Positions 1 through 13,399 of a DNA stretch of 64,000 bases are shown in pieces; positions within the stretch are counted from its first letter, which is position 1; each line of letters opens with the position of its first letter. Under the pieces are notes generated by a model. It was not told the DNA's origin. It saw only the letters and a list, made by a program, of their open reading frames with translations, and searched no databases. Both the position numbers and the translations under genes were made by a program. Source of the stretch: Cherax quadricarinatus (taxonomy: Eukaryota; Arthropoda; Malacostraca; Decapoda; Parastacidae); assembly GCF_038502225.1 (NCBI RefSeq), contig NC_091325.1, forward strand, positions 30,970,150 through 31,034,149. Reading direction: 5' to 3'.

Positions 1-1705
1 ACAAGAGAGAGAGGAGAGGATGAACCAGCAAGACTGGACCTAGCACTCACCTTGAGTAGTGCAGATATTGAGGACATCACATATGAAAGACCCCTTGAGG
101 CCAGCGATCATGTGGTTTTAAGCTTAGAAAACACAGTAGAGCTACAAGTGGAGAGGGAAGCAGGAAGGCCAGGGCGAATGAAGCCAAACTACATGAAAGG
201 GGACTACACAGGAATGAGGAACTTCCTGAACGGGATTCAATGGGACAGAGAACTGGCAGAAAAGCCAGTTAATGAGATGATGGAATATGTAACAACCATG
301 TGCAAGGAGGCTGAGGAGAGGTTTGTACCCAAAGGTAACAGGAATAATGAAAATGCCAGGATGAGCTGATGGTTCACCCAAAGGTGCAAGGAGGCAAAAA
401 CCAAATGTGCTAGGGAATGGAAGAAATATAGAAGGCAAAGGACCCAGGAGAATAATGAGAGCAGTCGTAGAGCCAGAAATGAATATGCATAGATAAGAAG
501 GGAGGCCCAACGACAGTATGAAAACGACACAGCAGCGAACGCCAAATCTGACCCGAAGCTGTTATACAGCCACATCAGGAGGAAAACAACAGTCAAGGAC
601 CAGGTAATCAGGCTAAGGAAGGAAGGAGGAGAGACAACAAGAAATGACCACAAAGTATGTGAGGAACTCAACAAGAAATTCAAAGAAGTGTTCACAGAGG
701 AGATAGAATGGGCTCTAGAAAGCCGGAGAGGTGGGGTACACCACCAAGTGCTGGACACAGTACACACAACCGAGGAAGAAGTGAAGAGGCTTCTGAGTGA
801 GCTAGATACCTCAAAGGAAATGGGGGCCAGATAACATCTTTCCATGGGTCCTGAGAGAGGGAGCAGAGGTGCTATGTGTACCTCTAACAACCATATTCAA
901 TACATCTGTCGAAACAGGGAGATTGCCTGATGCATTGAAGACAGGAAATGTAGTCCCAATCTTTTTAAAAGGAGACATTAAACTACAGACCAGTGTCACT
1001 GACATGTATAGTATGCAAAGTCATGGAGAAGATTATCAGGACAAGAGTGGTGGTACACCTAGAAAGGAATGATCTCATCAACAGCAGCCAACATGGATTT
1101 GGGGACGGGAAATCCTGTGTCACAAACCTACTCCATTCCGACATCTTAATAAGGAATCGTTCAGGACCATGTACCCCGTGTACGTTAGGCCCAAATTGGA
1201 GTATGCGGCACCAGTCTGGAACCCATACCTAGCCAAGCACATAAAGAAACTAGAGAAAGTGCAAAGGTTTGCAACAAGACTAGTCCCTGAGCTAAGAGGT
1301 ATGTCCTACGAGGAGAGGTTAAGAGAAATCAACCTGACGACACTGGAGGACAGGAGAGATAGGGGAGACATGATAACGACATACAAAATACTGAGAGGAA
1401 TTGACAAGGTGGACAAAGACAGGATGTTCCAGAGATGGGACACAGCAACAATGGGACACAGTTGGAAGTTGAAGACACAGATGAATCACAGGGATGTTAG
1501 GAAGTATTTCTTCAGCCACAGAGTAGTCAGGAAGTGGAATAGTTTGGGAAGCGATGTAGTGGAGGCAGGATCCATACATAGCTTTAAGCAGAGGTATGAT
1601 AAAGCTCACGGTTCAGGGAGAGTGACCTAGTAGCGACCAGTGAAGAGGCGGGGCCAGGAGTTTGGACTCGACCCCTGCAATCTTAACTAGGTGAGTACAC
1701 ACATG
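1..1705 (+). mobile_element. LINE-A copy 1 (CR1-like non-LTR retrotransposon), truncated and internally deleted
   Basis: Translated fragments match the other LINE-A copies in this window. The end of the endonuclease part and the linker come first (positions 52-369, continuing past in-frame stops near 367 and 490), then the start of the reverse transcriptase (about 860-1130), then the C-terminal thumb and tail (about 1147-1630). The catalytic palm is missing: near 1133-1147 the sequence jumps from the SCVTNLL motif straight to the RTLYPVYVRP-type region, so the FADD box is absent. The copy is cut at the window start and ends with the family's 3' signature (GGTGAGTACACACA) near 1705. Several stops and frameshifts show it is dead. 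The family assignment rests on the better copies at 4286-6437 and 21989-25634. Confidence 0.85.
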
Positions 1706-2583
1706 TAGGACTCCAAAGAGACCTGGACAGGCTGGACACCTGGTCCAGCAACTGGCTTCACGAATTTAACCCCGCTAAATACAAAGTCATGAAGATCGGG
1801 TTAGGGCAAAGAAGACCACAGATGGAGTATAGGATAGGTGGCCAAAGATTGCAAACTTCGCTCAAGGAGAAAGATCTTGAGGTGAGTATAACACCGAGCA
1901 CGTCTCCAGAAGCTCACATCAACCAGATAACTGCTGCAGCATATAGGCGCCTGACAAACCAGAGAATAGCGTTCCGATACCTTAGTAAGGAATCGTTCAA
2001 GACACTGTACACTGTGTACGTCAGGTCCATATTAGAGTATGCAGCACCTGTCTGGAACCTACACTTGATCAAGCATGTCAAGAAATTAAAGAAAGTGCAA
2101 AGGTTTGCGACAAGGTTAGTTCCAGAGCTAATGGGAATGTCCTACGAAGGAAGGTTGAGGAAAATCGGCCTGACAACACTGGAGGACAGGAGGGTTAGGG
2201 GAGACATGATAGCAACATACAAAATACTGCATGGAATAGACAAGTTGGACAGAGACAGGATGTTCCTGACTGGGGACACAGAAAGAAGGGGCCATAATTG
2301 GAAGTTGAAGACTCAGATGAGTCAAAAGGATGTTAGGAAGTATTTCTTCAGTCATAAAGTCGTCATAAAGAGGAATAGCCTTGCAAGTGAGGTAGTGGAG
2401 GCGTGAACCATACATATCTTTAAGATGAGGTATGTACTCCATGATAAAGCTCATGGAGCAGGGAGAGAGACGACCTAGTAGCACTCAATGAAGAGGCGGG
2501 GCCAGGAGCTGAGTCTCGACCTTTGAAACCACAATTAGGTGAGTACAATTTGGTGAGTACACATACACACACACACACACACA
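1706..2583 (+). mobile_element. LINE-A copy 2, 5'-truncated, with (CA)n tail
   Basis: This copy begins abruptly in the reverse transcriptase just after the FADD box, at the segment encoding [16 protein letters not shown]. It runs through the thumb and C-terminal domain (open from 1789 to 2406) to the 3' signature with two GTGAGTAC units, then a (CA)n tract at about 2560-2583. It follows copy 1 directly and in the same orientation, as if it had integrated into copy 1's 3' end. No catalytic residues remain. Confidence 0.85.
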
Positions 2584-3172
2584 ATAGCAATAGGAGAGGA
2601 CAACATGACCCAGGTGACAAATTTTCAGAGAATTGGGTGGTTTGCAAGAGGAAAAAAGCTTCCAGTCAAAGTGATTTTCAAGGTAGTGTCGGCTCGAAAC
2701 CGGATCCTGCAGGTGAAAGCGCGTCTAAGGGACAAACTGGAGTACCGGAACATGTACCTCAACCAAGACAGAACACAAGAAGAAAGTATGATACTGAAAG
2801 AAAGGGTGCAATGTCGCAAGGAGGAATGGGAGGCAAGGAAGGAGGGGAGCAGGAGAAACCAGACTCACGTGGGAGAACAAGCACAACCTCCTCCAGTACC
2901 ACCCACAGAAGAAACCCAGCCATGGCAACCCCAATGCAACCAAGCAACCTAATCCACAACCCACACACTGTATCCTCTGCTCCCATCCCCCTCACTACAA
3001 ACCACACCTCCACAGTAAACCACAGCAACCCACACACTGAATCCTCTGCCCTTATCCCCTCACCATAACTCCCACCCCCACTGTAACCCCCATAAACCCT
3101 CTGCCCTCATCCCCCTCGCCACAATCACCACCCCAACTGTAACCCCCATTAGCCCTCTGCCCTGTGAAGTTA
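2584..3172 (+). pseudogene. LINE-A ORF1 fragment (about 115 codons plus a proline/threonine-rich tail)
   Basis: The frame at 2605-2952 encodes NFQRIGWFARGKKLPVK, then RNRILQVKARLR and NMYLNQDRT. The same motifs occur in the same order in the ORF1 of the long minus-strand copy at 24991-25634. ORF1 proteins of CR1-like LINEs are RNA-binding chaperones. The fragment begins right after a (CA)n tract and grades into a low-complexity Pro/Thr/His-rich stretch (about 2870-3170). It then joins, without the endonuclease or RT palm, to copy 3, so it may be the 5' part of an internally deleted copy. Confidence 0.7.
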
Positions 3173-3936
3173 ATGAGGAGAATTCAGTCAGATGCGGATC
3201 AGACAGATCTACAATGAGACCTGCAGAGGGTAGACGCTTCATCAAGCACCTGGCTCCTAGAATTTAACCCAGCCAAATGCAAAGTCATGAAGATCGGGGA
3301 ATGGCAAAGAAGAATAGTATAGGCTAGGCTGCCAAAGACTGCAAACCTCACTCAAGGAGAAAGATCTTGGGGTGAGTATAACACCGAGCACGTCGCCGGA
3401 AGCACACATTAACCAGATAACTGCTGCGGCATATGGGCGCCTGGCAAACCTGAGAACTGCATTCCATACCTCTGTAAGGAATCGTTCAAGACTCTATACA
3501 CTGTGTACATCAGGTTCATACTGGAGTACGCGGCACCAGTTTGGATCCCACACCTGGTCAAGCACGTCGGGAAATTAGAGAAAGTGCAAAGGTTTGCACA
3601 AGACTGGTTCCAGAGTTAAGGGGAATGTCCTACTATAAGAGGTTAAGGGAAATCGGTCCGACGACACTGATGGACAGGAGGGTCAGGGGTGACATGATAA
3701 CGACATACAAAATACTGTGTGGAATAGATAAAGTGGACAGTGACAGGATGTTCCAGGGAGGGGACACAGAAACAAGGGGTCACAATTGGAAGTTGAAGAC
3801 TCCGATGAGTCAAAGGGATGTTAGGAAGTATTTCTTCAGTCATAGAGTAGTCAGGAAGTGGAATAATCTAGAAAGTGATGTAGTGGAGGCAGGAACCATA
3901 CATAGCTTTAAGACGATGCATGATAAAGCTCATGGA

Positions 3937-4009
<73 letters not shown>

Positions 4010-4088
4010 AGCCTAGTAGCAATCAGTGAAGAGGCAGGGCCAGCCAGGTTCTGTGGTTCTACCCCTGGAACCACAAATAGGTGAGTAT

Positions 4089-4091
<3 letters not shown>
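3173..4091 (+). mobile_element. LINE-A copy 3, reverse transcriptase C-terminal part and 3' end
   Basis: The sequence resumes at the region just after the FADD box (EVNEENSVRCGSD is a frameshifted remnant of the segment seen intact in copy 4). It continues through the thumb (open at 3372-3578 and 3541-4029, different frames) to the C-terminal signature KYFFSHRVVRKWN. The last codons degenerate into (GA)n and (GACA)n, then the 3' signature and a very long (CA)n. Several indels; not functional. Confidence 0.85.
3938..4010. repeat. (GA)n-(GACA)n microsatellite inside LINE-A copy 3
   Basis: About 30 bases of GA repeat pass directly into GACA tetranucleotide repeats with one interruption. The tract lies where other LINE-A copies have a short purine run (GCAGAGAGAGAGGA type), so it probably expanded from sequence native to the element. 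Confidence 0.9.
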
Positions 4092-6437
<2,346 letters not shown>

Positions 6438-6499
6438 ATACACACAAACACACAGAACAGGGAGGTACACCAACAAGCGCTATATGAGATACACATAAC

Positions 6500-8722
6500 C
6501 GAGTAGTAGGTTGGTAGACAGCAACCACCCAGGGAAGTACTACCGTCCTGCCAGATGACTGTGAAACAGAAACCTGTAACTGTTTTGCATGATGGTAGGA
6601 TTGCTGGTTTCTTTTTCTGTCTCATAAACACGCTAGATAACAGGGATATCTTGCTACTCCTACTTACACTTTGGTCACACTTCACAGACACGCAAATGCA
6701 TATATATATTCATACATCAAGGTTTTTCTCCTTTTTCTAAATAGTTCTTGTTCTTCTTCATTTCTTCTATTGTTCATGGGGAAGTGGAAAAGAATCTTTC
6801 CTCCGTAAGCCATGCGTGTCGTATGAGGCGACTAAAATGCCGGGAGCAATGGGCTAGTAACCCCTTCTCCTGTAGACATTTACTAAAAAAGAGAAGAAGA
6901 AAAACTTTATAAAACTGGTATGCTTGAATGTGCGTGGATGTAGTGCGGATGACAAGAAACAGATGATTGCTGATGTTATGAATGAAAAGAAGTTGGATGT
7001 CCTGTCCCTAAGCGAAACAAAGCTGAAGGGGGTAGGGGAGTTTCGGTGGGGGGAAATGTTAAAAGCAGGTGGGGATATAGTTTTGGAGTGGTTGGTGCAA
7101 ATATTTAATAAATGTATGGAAGAGGGTAAGGTACCTAGGGATTGGCAGAGAGCATGCAAAAATTACAGGGGGATAAGTCTGTTGAGTATACCTCGTAAAG
7201 CGTATGGTAGAGTTATTATTGAAAAAATTAAGATTAAGACCGAGAATAGGATAGCAGATGAACAAGGAGGCTTTAGGAAAGGTAGGGGGTGTGTGGACCA
7301 GGTGTTTACAGTGAAACATATAAGTGAACAGAATTTAGATAAGGCTAAAGAGGTCTTTGTGGCATTTATAGATTTGGAAAAGGCGTATGACAGGGTGGAT
7401 AGGGGGCAATGTGGCAGATGTTGCAGGTGTATGGTGTAGGAGGTAGGTTACTGAAAGCAGTGAAGAGTTTTTACGAGGATAGTGAGGCTCAAGTTAGAGT
7501 ATGTAGGAAAGAGGGAAATTATTTCCCAGTAAAAGTAGGCCTTAGACAAGGATGTGTGATGTCACCATGGTTGTTTAATATATTTATAGATGGGGTTGTA
7601 AGAGAAGTAAATGCGAGGGTCTTGGCAAGAGGCGTGGAGTTAAAAGATAAAGAATCACACATAAAGTGGGAGTTGTCACAGTTGCTCTTTGCTGATGACA
7701 CTGTGCTCTTGGGAGATTCTGAAGAGAAGTTGCAGAGATTGGTGGATGAATTTGGTAGGGTGTGCAAAAGAAGAAAATTAAAAGTGAATACAGGAAAGAG
7801 TAAGGTTATGAGGATAACAAAAAGATTAGGTGATGAAAGATTGGATATCAGATTGGAGGGAGAGAGTATGGAGGAGGTAAATGTATTCAGATATTTGGGA
7901 GTGGACGTGTCAGTGGATGGGTCTATGAAAGATGAGGTGAATCATAGAATTGATGAGGGGGAAAGGGTGAGTGGTGCACTTAGGAGTCTGTGGAGACAAA
8001 GAACTTTGTCCTTGGAGGCAAAGAGGGGAATGTATGAGAGTATAGTTTTACCAACGCTCTTATATGGGTGTGAAGCATGGGTGATGAATGTTGTAGCGAG
8101 GAGAAGGCTGGAGGCAGTGGAGATGTCATGTCTGAGGGCAATGTGTGGTGTGAATATAATGCAGAGAATTCGTAGTTTGGAAGTTAGGAAGAGGTGCAGG
8201 ATTACCAAAACTGTTGTCCAGAGGGCTGAGGAAGGGTTGTTGAGGTGGTTCGGACATGTAGAGAGAATGGAGCGAAACAGAGTGACTTCAAGAGTGTATC
8301 AGTCTGTAGTGGAAGGAAGGCGGGGTAGGGGTCGGCCTAGGAAAGGTTGGAGGGAGAGGGTAAAGGAGGTTTTGTGTGCGAGGGGCTTGGAGTTCCAGCA
8401 GGCATGCGTGAGCGTGTTTGATAGGAGTGAATGGAGACAAATGGTTTTTAATACTTGACGTGCTGTTGGAGTGTGAACAAAGTAACATTTATGAAGGGGT
8501 TCAGGGAAACCGGCAGGCCGGACTTGAGTCCTGGAGATGGGAAGTACAGTGCCTGCACTCTGAAGGAGGGGTGTTAATGTTGCAGTTTAAAAACTGTAGT
8601 GTAAAGCACCCCTCTGGCAAGACAGTGATGGAGTGAATGATGGTGAAAGTTTTTTTTCTTTTTCGGGCCACCCTGCCTTGGTGGGAATCGGCCAGTGTGA
8701 TAATAAAAAAATAATAATAACC
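6500..8722 (+). mobile_element. LINE-D, an RTE-like non-LTR retrotransposon, internally deleted
   Basis: A 5' leader (about 6500-6920) contains a stretch with CATGCGTGTCG and GGCGACTAAAATGCCGG that I recognise from memory as a common decapod repeat. A short endonuclease start and most of an RT reading frame follow. The 3' end reads GGGCCACCCTGCCTTGGTGG and finishes in an ATAA-type tail at about 8700-8720. A short tandem tail rather than poly(A) is usual for RTE-type LINEs. It sits between LINE-A copies 4 and 5. The clade name is a tentative reading of RT motifs. Confidence 0.75.
6924..8458 (+). pseudogene. LINE-D endonuclease remnant plus reverse transcriptase
   Basis: The first frame (6924-7439) starts like an endonuclease (LNVRGC, then LDVLSLSETKLKGVG). 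Near residue 48 it jumps into RT sequence (VQIFNKCMEEGKVP), so most of the endonuclease and the RT start are deleted. RT blocks follow: GGFRKGRGCVDQVF, FIDLEKAYDRVDR (first catalytic block), GLRQGCVMSPWLF and LLFADDTVLL (catalytic Asp pair). A C-terminal YGCEAW, LLRWFGHVERM and RGRGRPRKGW series is typical of RTE-like and related LINEs. A frameshift near 7405-7440 splits the RT; the second frame (7409-8458) then stays open for 349 codons. Not functional because the endonuclease is missing. Confidence 0.85.
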
Positions 8723-9878
8723 GAGGAGGAGGTGAATAAGCTGCTATGTGAACTTGATACCTCAAAGGCGGTGGGATTAGAAAACATCTCTCCCTGGGTT
8801 CTTTGCGAGGGAGCAGAGATGCTGTGTGTGCCGCAAACAAAGATCTTTAACACATCCATTGAAACTGGGCAATTCCCTGAGGTATGGATGATGGCAAATG
8901 TAGTCCCGATTTAAAAAAATAAAGGAAACAGACATGAGGCATTAAACAGCAGACCTGTCTCACTAACGTGTATAGTATGCAAAGTCATGGAGAAGATCAT
9001 CAGGAGGAGAGTGGTGAAGCACCTGGAAAGAAACAAGTAAGACAAAAGAGAGAGGGGTGGATACACTGCATTTTCTCGGACTGCAAGAAGACCTTTGACA
9101 GTTCCTCACAAGAGGTTACTGCAAAAGCTAGAGGATTAGGCACACATAACAGGTAAGGCACTGCAATGGATCAGAGAATACCTGATATGGTGTCAGAGTG
9201 AGCGTCTGTGACAACTGGGGGTTCCACAGGGGTCAGTCCTAGGACCTTTGCTGTTTTTGACATATGTGAATGACATAACGGAAGGGATAGACTCAGAAGT
9301 GTCCTTGTTTGCAGATGAGGTGAAATTAATGGGGAAAATAAAATCGGTAGAGGATCAGGCAGGACTACAAAGAGACCTGGACAGGCTACAAGTGTGATCC
9401 AGCAACTGGCTCCTTGATTTTAACCCTGCCCAATGAAAAGTCATAAAGGTTGGTGAAGGGCAAAGAAGACCGCAGACACAGTATAGTCTAGGTGGCCAAA
9501 GACTGCAAACATCACTCAAGGAAAAAGATCTTGGGGTGAGTATAACACCGAGCACATCTCCTGAGGCGCACATCAATCAGATAACTGCTGCAGCGTACTG
9601 GCGTCTGGCAAACCTTTGGATAGCGTTTTTATACCTCAGTAAGGAATCTTTCAGGACTCTCTACACCATTTACTTCAGGCCCATACTGGAGCATGCAGCA
9701 CCAGTTTGGAATCCACACCTGGTCAAGCACGTCTCGAAATTAGAGAAAGCGCAAAGGTTTGCAACAAGACTAATCACAGAGCTAAGGGGATTGTCCAACG
9801 AAGAAATGTTAAGGGAAACTGGCCTGACAATACTAGGCGACAGTAGGATCAGGGGAGACATGATAACGACATATAAAA
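8719..9878 (+). mobile_element. LINE-A copy 5, 5'-truncated, cut by the assembly gap
   Basis: It begins directly at the ATAATAATAA tail of LINE-D with the segment encoding EEEVNKLLCELDTSKAVG, passes through decayed RT blocks (FADEVKLM at about 9305, where FADD has become FADE) and a thumb region open at 9536-9878, then runs into the N block. The other side of the gap is not LINE-A. Many indels; clearly old. Confidence 0.85.
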
Positions 9879-9978
9879 NNNNNNNNNNNNNNNNNNNNNN
9901 NNNNNNNNNNNNNNNNNNNNNNNNNNNNNNNNNNNNNNNNNNNNNNNNNNNNNNNNNNNNNNNNNNNNNNNNNNNNNN
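9879..9978. other. Assembly gap (100 N)
   Basis: Exactly 100 N, the usual placeholder for a gap of unknown size. LINE-A copy 5 enters from the left and unrelated AT-rich DNA follows, so the true distance, and even adjacency, are uncertain. Reading frames drawn across it are meaningless. Confidence 0.99.
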
Positions 9979-10333
9979 AGATGTCGATCAGTTCTTTAGG
10001 AAATACTCGAATTTTTATATTAAATTTGGAAAATACTAAAAAATTATTCTTTATGCAATAATAACAATTATTCAATATTTTTTCTGCAATATACATTAAA
10101 AAGCTTATATATTTGCAGGGAAAATGTACAGGAAAAACAAATACTTTTTTTTCAAGAACATTCCTTATAGTTTTGAATACGAATATATACATTATTTGTA
10201 TGAGGACTCAGTATATATTTTGTTTGGGAAAGTTTTCAATATATAATTAAATGAGTATTTAATTTGAAAAAATAAAAAATAATTTTTGAGGATATAATTA
10301 CGTATTCCAAGAGGTGAGGTCTTAAGACGTTGC
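9979..10333. other. AT-rich sequence with nothing recognised
   Basis: Strongly AT-rich, no credible reading frame and no repeat structure visible by eye. Confidence 0.6.
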
Positions 10334-10344
10334 CTTCAGATAAT

Positions 10345-10640
10345 TTTATTATTATTATTAAAGATTAGCCGGTATTCTCCCGGCCCGGGCCTTTACCAAG
10401 TGGTGGCCCGGCCTTGGCTCCCTCTTTAGGGAGTGTCTGAGACCTAAGTCTCCCATGGGAGGAGGCACAAGTACCTCCTCATCTTTGGGACCAACTGTCC
10501 CCAGGCCTAGCCACAAGCTAGGCCTCTCTGGTCTGCCATCCCAGCCCCAAGGGGTCTAATGGGAATGACAGTCTTATGAGCTCAAGGCTCGGACTCAGGC
10601 ACCTACCCTACCCTAGAAGGGCTGGGCATGGTGTCGATGG
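10345..10640 (-). mobile_element. SINE-like element E, copy 1, with 11-bp target duplication
   Basis: A GC-rich unit of about 295 bp in AT-rich surroundings. A second copy, nearly identical by eye, lies at 60901-61196. The duplication CTTCAGATAAT flanks it at 10334-10344 and 10641-10651. Read on the minus strand it begins ATCGACACCATGCC and ends GGCTAATCTTT followed by a short AAT-type tandem tail; copy 2 has the same body with an AACT-type tail. Variable tandem tails and target duplications of 11-13 bp point to LINE-driven retroposition, hence SINE or LINE 3'-end derivative. I do not see a clear tRNA-type promoter. Confidence 0.8.
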
Positions 10641-10651
10641 CTTCAGATAAT

Positions 10652-10911
10652 GTAATTTAATTACATGTATGTTAAAAATACATATTGATTAAGAAATATT
10701 ACATTATAATGAAATTGTGAGTATAAAGTTAATGTAACATTTTGAAGGGATTGAATGTTTCTTTTGCTTATCTCTAATAATAAATATTCTTAACTAGTGA
10801 ACATATATCCTTTTTTAACAAAGCCGATATTCTAAGATTGTTAAAATATGACTGAATAAATAGAATCACTCTACCTTATAAAAACACTTAATTTCCAAAA
10901 TATACTCTTAT
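10652..10911. other. AT-rich spacer, nothing recognised
   Basis: No open frame or motif stands out between the SINE-like element and the inverted Penelope copy. Confidence 0.5.
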
Positions 10912-11650
10912 TAGCGACCACAACATTAGTGCCATGACAACGATCTCACAAACATGCCATCAGACTTCATACTGTATCATTATAAGACTATTATTCTATT
11001 CTCCAAGATATCTGGCATCTATCAGTTAGGGAAGTTTCAATCCATACAAAGAAAATGGGGAAGCAGCAAAACGGGAAAACGCTCCTATTTCCAGAGGCTG
11101 GCCAGTTCACTCTCAAGAAAATGTTGATTTATATATAAGGTTGATTGGGAGCAGCAAATGACACTCAATTCGTCAGTGTAAACGTGCATTTATAACAATC
11201 CAGTGGGTTCAGGTAGGAATCTGGAGTTGGACAATGTAAAATACATAGAGTTATAAAGTTATCTAGTTTGATTATGTAAGCCGCCACTATTATTATATAG
11301 TGAAGGTTTATCATGTTTTATAATTGCGGATTCTATAATATTTCGTTCAAGCTAATAGGAGGTAGGAACCAAGATTCTGGCTACTGACCAACTTTCAGGG
11401 TTATTGCAAACTCAAATGTGACTGAAAATTGCATTTGATTCCTGTGCAGTTCATGTCGAACAACGATGTTGTGATATCCTGATAACTAGAGGTTTGTTGG
11501 TCTGTCCTACATACGATAAGTTACAGCCATTCCAACTGATCCTGTAAACTTTACCAACCACGTGTTAAGGAGAATTCTTTATCAAAATGATTTTAACAGT
11601 CCATGAATTCTTAAAAACTTTTTTAATGTTGAATCATTTTCAGGGCATTT
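10912..11650 (-). mobile_element. Inverted partial copy of PLE-1 (Penelope-like element)
   Basis: Read on the minus strand, this stretch parallels the plus-strand element from about 12440 to 13250. It has the region around CCAAATGCCCT, the GIY-YIG segment around TTATCGTATGTAGGAC, the ATAATAGTGGCGGCTTA stretch and the downstream repeat with CCTCTGGAAATAGGAG. Similarity stops near 10912. It is joined tail-out to the plus-strand copy at about 11650, where its truncated 5' end meets the first direct repeat. Such inverted, 5'-truncated partners are known for Penelope-like elements. No intact frame. Confidence 0.75.
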
Positions 11651-12039
11651 GGCATGACAGAATTGGCACAGCCTCTGGAAATAGGAGGGTTTTTCCTTTT
11701 TGCTGCTTCCCTATTTTCTTTGTGTGCAATAGATTTTCCCCAACTGATAGATGCCAGATATCTTTTGGATCAGAATATTAAAGTCTTTTTTAATGATATG
11801 ACATGGAGTCTGATCGCATGTTTGTGTGATAGTTGTTATATTGTGGTCTCTGCGTCATAACTAAATATTTAATGTTGATACTGTTTTTAATATCTTGCCT
11901 TCACGTTTCTGGCACCTGGCACTGGTCTGCTTGATGCCATCTCATTCTTACTAGAATCGTTCCATTGAATGCATCAACCTGCTCTTCCTACTCATTTCTG
12001 ATATGTGCATGCATCATGTGTCTTTAGATATGTTTTTAC

Positions 12040-12990
12040 CCGTACTTAACGCTCTGGTCATGTCTATTAAATTCACCATGGAGAAAGAAGTGGAATCTTA
12101 ACTTCCATTCTTAAATGTGTTCATACACAGGGTTGATATGAAGTTCAAGTTTGCAGTATATAGGAAGGCCACTAACGTGCCCTCATACATTCCCTACTAT
12201 TCCAACCATGAGACGAGAGTAAAATGAAGTGTCTTTTTCACTATGTTTCTGAGAGCTTACCAAGTGTGTAGCCCAGAGTTTCCCGATTAAGAAATTAGGA
12301 AAATATTTCATATTACCATAAAATTGTTGTACCCAAAGGAATTTGTAGAATCAGCGTTGCTGGCGGCTATGAAAACTTGTCATAGTGCTAAAACCGGGAT
12401 AACACCTAATATCAAGAATATGCTTGTTATCCCATACAATGAGAATTTATCTGTCCTGCCAAATGCCCTAAAAAGATTCAACATACAAGTAACTTTTAAG
12501 AATTCATAGACTGTTAAAAGCATTCTGATAAAAAATTCTTCTCAACACTGTGTTGCTGGAGATCACAGGATCAGTTGTGATGGCTGCAACTTATCTTATG
12601 TAGGACTGACTGGCAAACCTCAAGATGTCAGGATATCACAACACTAATATTCATTATAAACTGCCCAGGAATGAACAAGATTTTCAGCAACATTAGGGTC
12701 AGCAATAACTGCAAATCCATCAGGATATCACAACACTAATATTCAGTAGGAACTGCCCAGGAAAGAACGTGATTTTCAAGGACATTAGGGTCAGCAATAA
12801 CTGCAAATTCATCAGAAGCCAGAGTCTTGGTTTCTTGCTCCTCTTGGCTTGAAAGAAAGCATTATAAAATCAGCAATTATAAAATATGATAAATGTTCAT
12901 TATATAATAATAGTGGCGGCTTATTCAAAGTCATTAACATTAGAAACGAAGGCATTGTACACAATCTGATGCAGGATTCCACAGGAACTG
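12040..12990 (+). pseudogene. PLE-1 reverse transcriptase C-terminus and GIY-YIG endonuclease remnant
   Basis: Pieces in order: TMEKEVES then LPFLNVFIHRVD and FAVYRKATNVPSYIP (RT palm/thumb segment typical of Penelope RTs), EFVESALLAAMK (12324-12509 frame), MLVIPYNENLSVLPNALKRF, and an endonuclease start with GDHRISCDGCNLSYVGLTGK, in which the CxxC pair precedes the YVG-TGK core. Later KESIIKSAIIKYDK matches the end of the GIY-YIG domain. The endonuclease makes the target nick in these elements. The frame is broken by stops and by an internal duplication at 12629-12815. Assignment is firm from the CxxC/SYVGxTGK motif, although no full domain survives. Confidence 0.8.
12629..12815 (+). repeat. 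Tandem duplication, two units of about 92 bp, in the PLE-1 endonuclease region
   Basis: The unit starting CAGGATATCACAACACTAAT at 12629 recurs at 12721, with a handful of substitutions. It duplicates coding sequence of the GIY-YIG domain and so postdates or accompanies loss of function. Confidence 0.9.
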
Positions 12991-13399
12991 AACTGAGTAT
13001 CATTTGTTGCTCCCAAACAACCTTATTGATAAACCATCTTATACCTGAGGCAAACTGGGCCAACCTCTGGAAATAGGAGGTTTTCCCTTTTTGCTGTTTC
13101 TCATTTTCTTTATATGCAGTGGAATTTCCCAAACTGATGGATGATAGATACCTTTGAGATTAGAATATTAAAGTCTTTTATAATGATATGATATGAAGTT
13201 TGATGGCATATTTGTATGATAGCTGTCATGCCACTAACGTTGTCGTCACAAGGTCATTATTTAACATTGATAGGTTTTTACATGCTTCTACTACTACTGT
13301 TAGAAAATCTTGCCTTCATCTTTCTGGTACATGGCACTTGCCTGTATGATGTCATGATAAAATTAATACATAAAGGAAAGCATGTAAAGGGTCAAAACT

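Larger units (their letters stand above)
11651..13355 (+). mobile_element. PLE-1, Penelope-like element with flanking direct repeats
   Basis: Direct repeats of about 300 bp bracket it: 11651-11950 and about 13045-13355. Both contain CCTCTGGAAATAGGAG, then AATATTAAAGTCTTT, then CTTGCCTTCA further on. They fit the LTR-like repeats known for Penelope-like elements. Between them lies a short remnant of the coding region (RT C-terminus and GIY-YIG endonuclease). Most of the RT is missing. Confidence 0.75.
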
